This document shows, in pieces, positions 15,062 to 19,602 of a DNA stretch of 19,602 bases (the stretch's first letter is position 1; each line of letters starts with the position of its first letter). Below the pieces are notes generated by a model that was not told where the DNA came from, ran no database searches, and worked only from the letters and a program-made list of their open reading frames with translations. Source of the stretch: an uncultured Actinomycetes bacterium (GTDB taxonomy: Bacteria; Actinomycetota; Actinomycetes; S36-B12); contig CALGTB010000163.1 in assembly GCA_937902285.1 (NCBI GenBank), positions 1-19,602 of the forward strand, given 5' to 3'. Both the position numbers and the translations under genes were made by a program.

Positions 15062-15075
15062 TTACTCGTCAGTAA
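15062..15075 (-). promoter_or_regulatory. Palindromic operator at the etfBA promoter
   Basis: Minus-strand TTACTGACGAGTAA is a perfect five-base inverted repeat with a four-base spacer. It overlaps the last two bases of the -10 box and runs over the expected transcription start, the ideal place for a repressor. Its size and symmetry suit a TetR-family dimer, a group that often controls acyl-CoA oxidation genes in actinobacteria. The regulator is not in the window and its identity is inference. Confidence 0.6.
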
Positions 15076-15079
15076 TATA
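15074..15079 (-). promoter_or_regulatory. -10 box of etfBA
   Basis: Minus-strand TATATT differs from TATAAT at one base and stands out in this GC-rich sequence. Transcription would begin near 15067, giving a leader of about 60 bases with a ribosome site. No convincing -35 is present. Confidence 0.6.
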
Positions 15080-15109
15080 GCCGAACGGACCGTGCCCCGC
15101 CCATCGGGC

Positions 15110-16366
15110 TCACCGGGGGGAGACCCGGAGGGCATTGCCCTCGGGACGAAGGTACAGCGCCCGCCGACGCGGCTGACCCGCAGTCCCGGCGCAGTCGGCG
15201 ATCACGTCGACGTAGACGGCGCAGGTGGCGGCCGCGATGTCGCCCCAGCCGAATCGCTGCAGCACGTCGGCGCGGGCCAGATCGCCGCGGCGCCTCACCT
15301 CGCTGGGGTCGAGGAGCACCTGGGCCAGGCAGCCGGCCAGTGACTTGGGATCGCCAGGGGGGAACGTCCAGCCGGTCCGGCCGTCGTCGACGATCTCCGC
15401 CAGGCCACCCGTGCTGGCGACCACCAGGGGCGCCCCGAGGACGATGGCCTCGAGGGCCACGAAGCCGAACGGCTCGTAGAGCGAAGGAACGACGGCGACG
15501 TCCGCTGCGGCGACGATCGACCTCAGGTCGGCCTCGGACACGAAGCCGGTGAAGGTGATCGAGGCGGCCACGCCCTTCTTGCGGGCTCGCGCCTTCAGCC
15601 GGTCGGCCGCGGATCCCTCACCGATGACGACCGCCCTCGCCTCGGGGATCACCCTCTGCAGCCGTGGCAGCGCGTCGATCAGCGTCTGGACGCCCTTCTC
15701 CCACTCGAGGCGACCGGCGAAGACGACGAGCGGCGAGCCGAACCTCCGCCGCATGGCGGCGCGGCGTCCGGCCGGAACCTGCCACTGCTCCGGGTCGATG
15801 CCGTTCGGGATCACGGCGACGGAGTCAGGGCGCGGGGAGAACAGCTGCTGCGCCTCGGCCCGCATGAACTCGCTGCAGACGATGACGCGATCGGCATGGT
15901 CGACGGCCCACCACTCGGTGGAGTGGATGTCCCACGACTGGTCGGTGACGAGGGCGCCGTCCTGCCGCCCCGCCTCGGTCGCATGCAGGGTGAAGACGAA
16001 CGGGATGCCCGCGGACTCCTGGACGACGACGGCGGCCTGGGCCACGAGCCAGTCATGGGCGTGCACGACGTCGGCCGTCCACTCGCGCAGGAGCACATGG
16101 GCCGCACGCATGACCGCGACGTTGAAGCCGAACACCCAGGGGATGAAGCGATCACGCCAGTCAGGGACGAAGGGGGCATCCGGCATGACCCGGATCACCC
16201 GCACCCCGTTGACGCGCTCGTCGGCAACGGCGTCGGACGCCGCCTGCGTGATGACCACGACGTCGTGGCCCTGCGCCGCCTGCGCCTCAGCCAGGGCGTG
16301 CACATGCCGCCCGAGGCCGCCATAGACGACGGGTGGGTATTCCCAGGACAGGTGCAGGACGCGCAC
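15110..16366 (-). CDS. GT4-family glycosyltransferase, probable alpha-1,4-glucosyltransferase (Rv3032-like)
   Basis: The 418-residue product has a GT-B fold. The N-terminal domain opens with LSWEYPPVVYGGLGRHVHAL and contains VVHAHDWLVAQ and TLHATEAGRQ. The C-terminal nucleotide-sugar domain has PNGID, FAGRLEWEKGVQTLIDA, and the E-x7-E motif PSLYEPFGFVALEA. The start and the HAHDWL and HATEAGR motifs match, from memory, M. tuberculosis Rv3032, an alpha-1,4-glucosyltransferase for glycogen-like glucan and methylglucose polysaccharide. It lies at the same end of the conserved block, next to etfB. The substrate is inferred, and UDP- or ADP-glucose cannot be told apart. The GTG start has no ribosome site but a TATGCT -10 ends six bases upstream, so it is probably leaderless. 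No signal peptide or membrane segment is present. A small split hairpin near the stop (15099-15120) may terminate it. Confidence 0.85.
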   Translation of the reverse strand: MRVLHLSWEYPPVVYGGLGRHVHALAEAQAAQGHDVVVITQAASDAVADERVNGVRVIRVMPDAPFVPDWRDRFIPWVFGFNVAVMRAAHVLLREWTADVVHAHDWLVAQAAVVVQESAGIPFVFTLHATEAGRQDGALVTDQSWDIHSTEWWAVDHADRVIVCSEFMRAEAQQLFSPRPDSVAVIPNGIDPEQWQVPAGRRAAMRRRFGSPLVVFAGRLEWEKGVQTLIDALPRLQRVIPEARAVVIGEGSAADRLKARARKKGVAASITFTGFVSEADLRSIVAAADVAVVPSLYEPFGFVALEAIVLGAPLVVASTGGLAEIVDDGRTGWTFPPGDPKSLAGCLAQVLLDPSEVRRRGDLARADVLQRFGWGDIAAATCAVYVDVIADCAGTAGQPRRRALYLRPEGNALRVSPR

Positions 16367-16372
16367 GCGCTG

Positions 16373-16378
16373 AGCATA
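16373..16378 (-). promoter_or_regulatory. -10 box of the GT4 gene (leaderless)
   Basis: Minus-strand TATGCT matches TANNNT and is followed by six bases and the GTG start codon. Confidence 0.5.
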
Positions 16379-16381
16379 GGC

Positions 16382-16412
16382 GGGCCACGGCCCTGCCGGT
16401 CAGGAGCCCGGC
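16382..16412 (-). terminator. Tandem small hairpins after the enoyl-CoA hydratase gene
   Basis: GCCGG-(8)-CCGGC (16395-16412) and GGGC-CACG-GCCC (16382-16393) lie between the hydratase stop and the GT4 promoter. Both stems are short and lack a U-tract, so termination is only plausible from position. Confidence 0.35.
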
Positions 16413-16420
16413 GGGAAGGG

Positions 16421-17200
16421 TCAGTTGCCCGTGAACTGCGCCTTGCCAGGACCGCTCTCGATGAAGGACGTCATGCCGATGAGTCGATCGTCAGTGGCGA
16501 AGAGGGCCGCGAACTGCAGCCGCTCGATCGCCAGTCCGGTCTCGAGGTCGGTCTCGATCCCGCGATCCACGGCCTCCTTGGCCGCGCGCATCGCGAGCGC
16601 CGGTCCCCGGGCGAGGCGGGCTGCGAGCTCCTGCGCCGCCGTGTAGGTGTCGGCGGCGGGGACCACCTGGTTGACGAGGCCGATCGCCAGCGCCTCCGAT
16701 GCATCGACGAATCGCCCGGTGAGGATGATCTCCTTCGCACGGGCCACGCCTACGAGGCGCGGCAGCCTCTGCGTGCCGCCGGCACCGGGGATGATGCCGA
16801 GGAGGATCTCGGGCTGGCCGAGTCGCGCGTCATCGGCCGCGATCCGCAGGTCGCAGCACATCGCGAGCTCGCAGCCGCCACCCAGCGCGTACCCGGTCAC
16901 CGCCGCGATCGTCGGCTGGGGAATGCGCGCGACGGCGGTGAAGGCGTCCTGCAGCCCGACGGACGCACGCACCATGTCCTGGTACGTCATGCCGGACATC
17001 TCCTTGACGTCGGCGCCCGCCGCGAACAGCTTGGGCCCGCCGTAGAGGATCACCGCCCGGACATCGGCGCGGGCACCCAGCTCGCGCGAGGCCTCTGCGA
17101 TCTCCTGCTGCATCTGGATGCATAGGGCGTTCATGGGCGGGCGGACGAGGGTGATCGTCGCCACTCCCCCGTCGACGTCGACCGAGACGAACTCCGGCAT
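16421..17200 (-). CDS. Enoyl-CoA hydratase/isomerase (crotonase) family protein
   Basis: Enoyl-CoA hydratase adds water to trans-2-enoyl-CoA in beta-oxidation. The 259-residue product has the crotonase signature, with the oxyanion-hole segment FAAGADVKEM (about 59-68) and both catalytic glutamates: Glu111 in GGGCELAMCCD and Glu131 in LGQPEILLGIIPGAGG. They correspond to E144 and E164 of the rat enzyme, so true hydratase activity is likely. The C-terminal helices include GPALAMRAAKEAVDRG. ATG 17200 aligns with the M-x-EFV start I recall for Streptomyces homologues. However, GTG at 17209, three codons earlier, is better spaced (about five bases) from the ribosome site AGGGAG, so translation may begin there. 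The frame stays open far upstream but that is a high-GC artefact under glgX. Chain-length preference is unknown. Confidence 0.92.
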   Translation of the reverse strand: MPEFVSVDVDGGVATITLVRPPMNALCIQMQQEIAEASRELGARADVRAVILYGGPKLFAAGADVKEMSGMTYQDMVRASVGLQDAFTAVARIPQPTIAAVTGYALGGGCELAMCCDLRIAADDARLGQPEILLGIIPGAGGTQRLPRLVGVARAKEIILTGRFVDASEALAIGLVNQVVPAADTYTAAQELAARLARGPALAMRAAKEAVDRGIETDLETGLAIERLQFAALFATDDRLIGMTSFIESGPGKAQFTGN

Positions 17201-17262
17201 GCCACGCACCCGCTCTCCCTGAGATGGCCGGCCGCGCACGCGCGCGCCAGCAGAACGACACG

Positions 17263-17268
17263 AGCGTA
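17263..17268 (-). promoter_or_regulatory. -10 box of the enoyl-CoA hydratase gene
   Basis: Minus-strand TACGCT matches TANNNT. It would give a leader of roughly 50 bases that contains the AGGGAG ribosome site. It faces away from the glgX promoter 30 bases to the right. Confidence 0.35.
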
Positions 17269-17299
17269 CAGCCGCGGTCGCGCCGATCGGGTTCGCCTG

Positions 17300-17305
17300 T
17301 AGCGT
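17300..17305 (+). promoter_or_regulatory. -10 box of glgX (leaderless)
   Basis: TAGCGT matches TANNNT and is followed by six bases and the GTG at 17312. There is no ribosome site upstream of any of the candidate starts, so this box decides the start. Confidence 0.5.
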
Positions 17306-17311
17306 GTGCGG

Positions 17312-19417
<2,106 letters not shown>

Positions 19418-19421
19418 CTCA

Positions 19422-19441
19422 CCACGCCGAACGCCCCGTGG
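19422..19441 (+). terminator. Weak hairpin after glgX
   Basis: CCACG-(10)-CGTGG lies four bases after the glgX stop codon and directly before the next gene's -10 box. The stem is only five base pairs and there is no U-tract. Confidence 0.3.
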
Positions 19442-19442
19442 C

Positions 19443-19448
19443 TATCGT
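19443..19448 (+). promoter_or_regulatory. -10 box of the gene at the right edge (leaderless)
   Basis: TATCGT matches TANNNT and ends six bases before the ATG at 19455. Confidence 0.45.
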
Positions 19449-19454
19449 CGGCCC

Positions 19455-19602
19455 ATGAGCCCACGCCTTGCCTCGGTCGCTGTCGTCGTCGCCCTCGGTG
19501 CGCTGTCGGTGGCAGTGCCTGACGCCGCCCGCGCGGCGGCACCGTCGCCGTCGGCCGAGGTGATCGCGGCCTACTCCCTGGCTGCACCGGTCGCCCAGGT
19601 CC
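19455..19602 (+). CDS. Exported protein of unknown function, partial (runs off right edge)
   Basis: Only the first 49 codons are in the window. They encode a standard signal peptide: Met-Ser-Pro-Arg, a hydrophobic core of Val, Ala and Leu (about 6-20), and a small-residue end PDAARAAAPS that suggests signal peptidase I cleavage after about residue 27. There is no lipobox cysteine. The start of the mature part is Ala/Pro/Ser-rich and gives no family. The ATG is supported by a -10 box six bases upstream and not by a ribosome site. It begins 37 bases after glgX in the same direction. Confidence 0.65.
   Translation, partial: MSPRLASVAVVVALGALSVAVPDAARAAAPSPSAEVIAAYSLAAPVAQV

Overview
This window comes from the chromosome of a high-GC (roughly 70% by eye) actinobacterium. 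Three things point there: the codon use, the gene order, and a regulatory style typical of Actinomycetota (leaderless mRNAs with a TANNNT -10 box directly before ATG/GTG, and a short branched-chain-amino-acid leader peptide before ilvB). The order ilvB ... gatB-gatA-gatC ... ligA - MetE-like - mnmA - iscS - etfA - etfB - GT4 glucosyltransferase matches, as I recall it, the Rv3003c-Rv3032 region of Mycobacterium tuberculosis. The genus cannot be fixed from this; nothing looks like a mobile element, CRISPR array, tRNA, rRNA or recent transfer.

Layout. (1) 1-3003, minus strand: ilvB (cut by the left edge) preceded by a 12-residue leader peptide, hairpins and an intrinsic attenuator, then ilvD with its own leaderless promoter. 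Both enzymes make branched-chain amino acids. (2) 3017-7006, minus: the gatC-gatA-gatB operon for tRNA-dependent amidation, with GTGA stop/start overlaps at both junctions, followed by an unrecognised exported four-cysteine protein. (3) 7046-7576, plus: one gene for an F420-dependent (Ddn-type) nitroreductase/quinone-reductase family protein, ending at a hairpin shared with convergent ligA. (4) 7577-13154, minus: a tightly packed operon iscS (cysteine desulfurase) - mnmA (tRNA 2-thiouridylase) - MetE catalytic-domain-like protein - ligA (NAD+ DNA ligase). The first junction has a one-base gap and the next two have ATGA overlaps. (5) 13212-15079, minus: etfB-etfA, the electron-transfer flavoprotein, with a clear -10 box overlapped by a palindromic operator. 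(6) 15110-16378, minus: a GT4 glucan-type glycosyltransferase. (7) 16421-17268, minus: an enoyl-CoA hydratase. (8) 17300-19417, plus: glgX glycogen debranching enzyme, divergent from the hydratase. (9) 19443 to the right edge, plus: the first 49 codons of an exported protein.

How the genes relate: IscS supplies persulfide sulfur to MnmA for wobble uridine thiolation, and GatCAB makes Gln-tRNA (and/or Asn-tRNA), so much of the block serves tRNA maturation and charging. ETF and enoyl-CoA hydratase belong to acyl-CoA oxidation; the GT4 enzyme and GlgX to alpha-glucan synthesis and turnover. This is mainly a housekeeping region. The most interesting points are the ilvB attenuator, a leaderless promoter layout at seven transcription-unit heads, the unexplained MetE-like protein locked between mnmA and ligA, a charged insertion in LigA, and the operator at the etf promoter. 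I found no convincing undescribed multi-gene system. No stretch of more than 300 bases lacks a gene.
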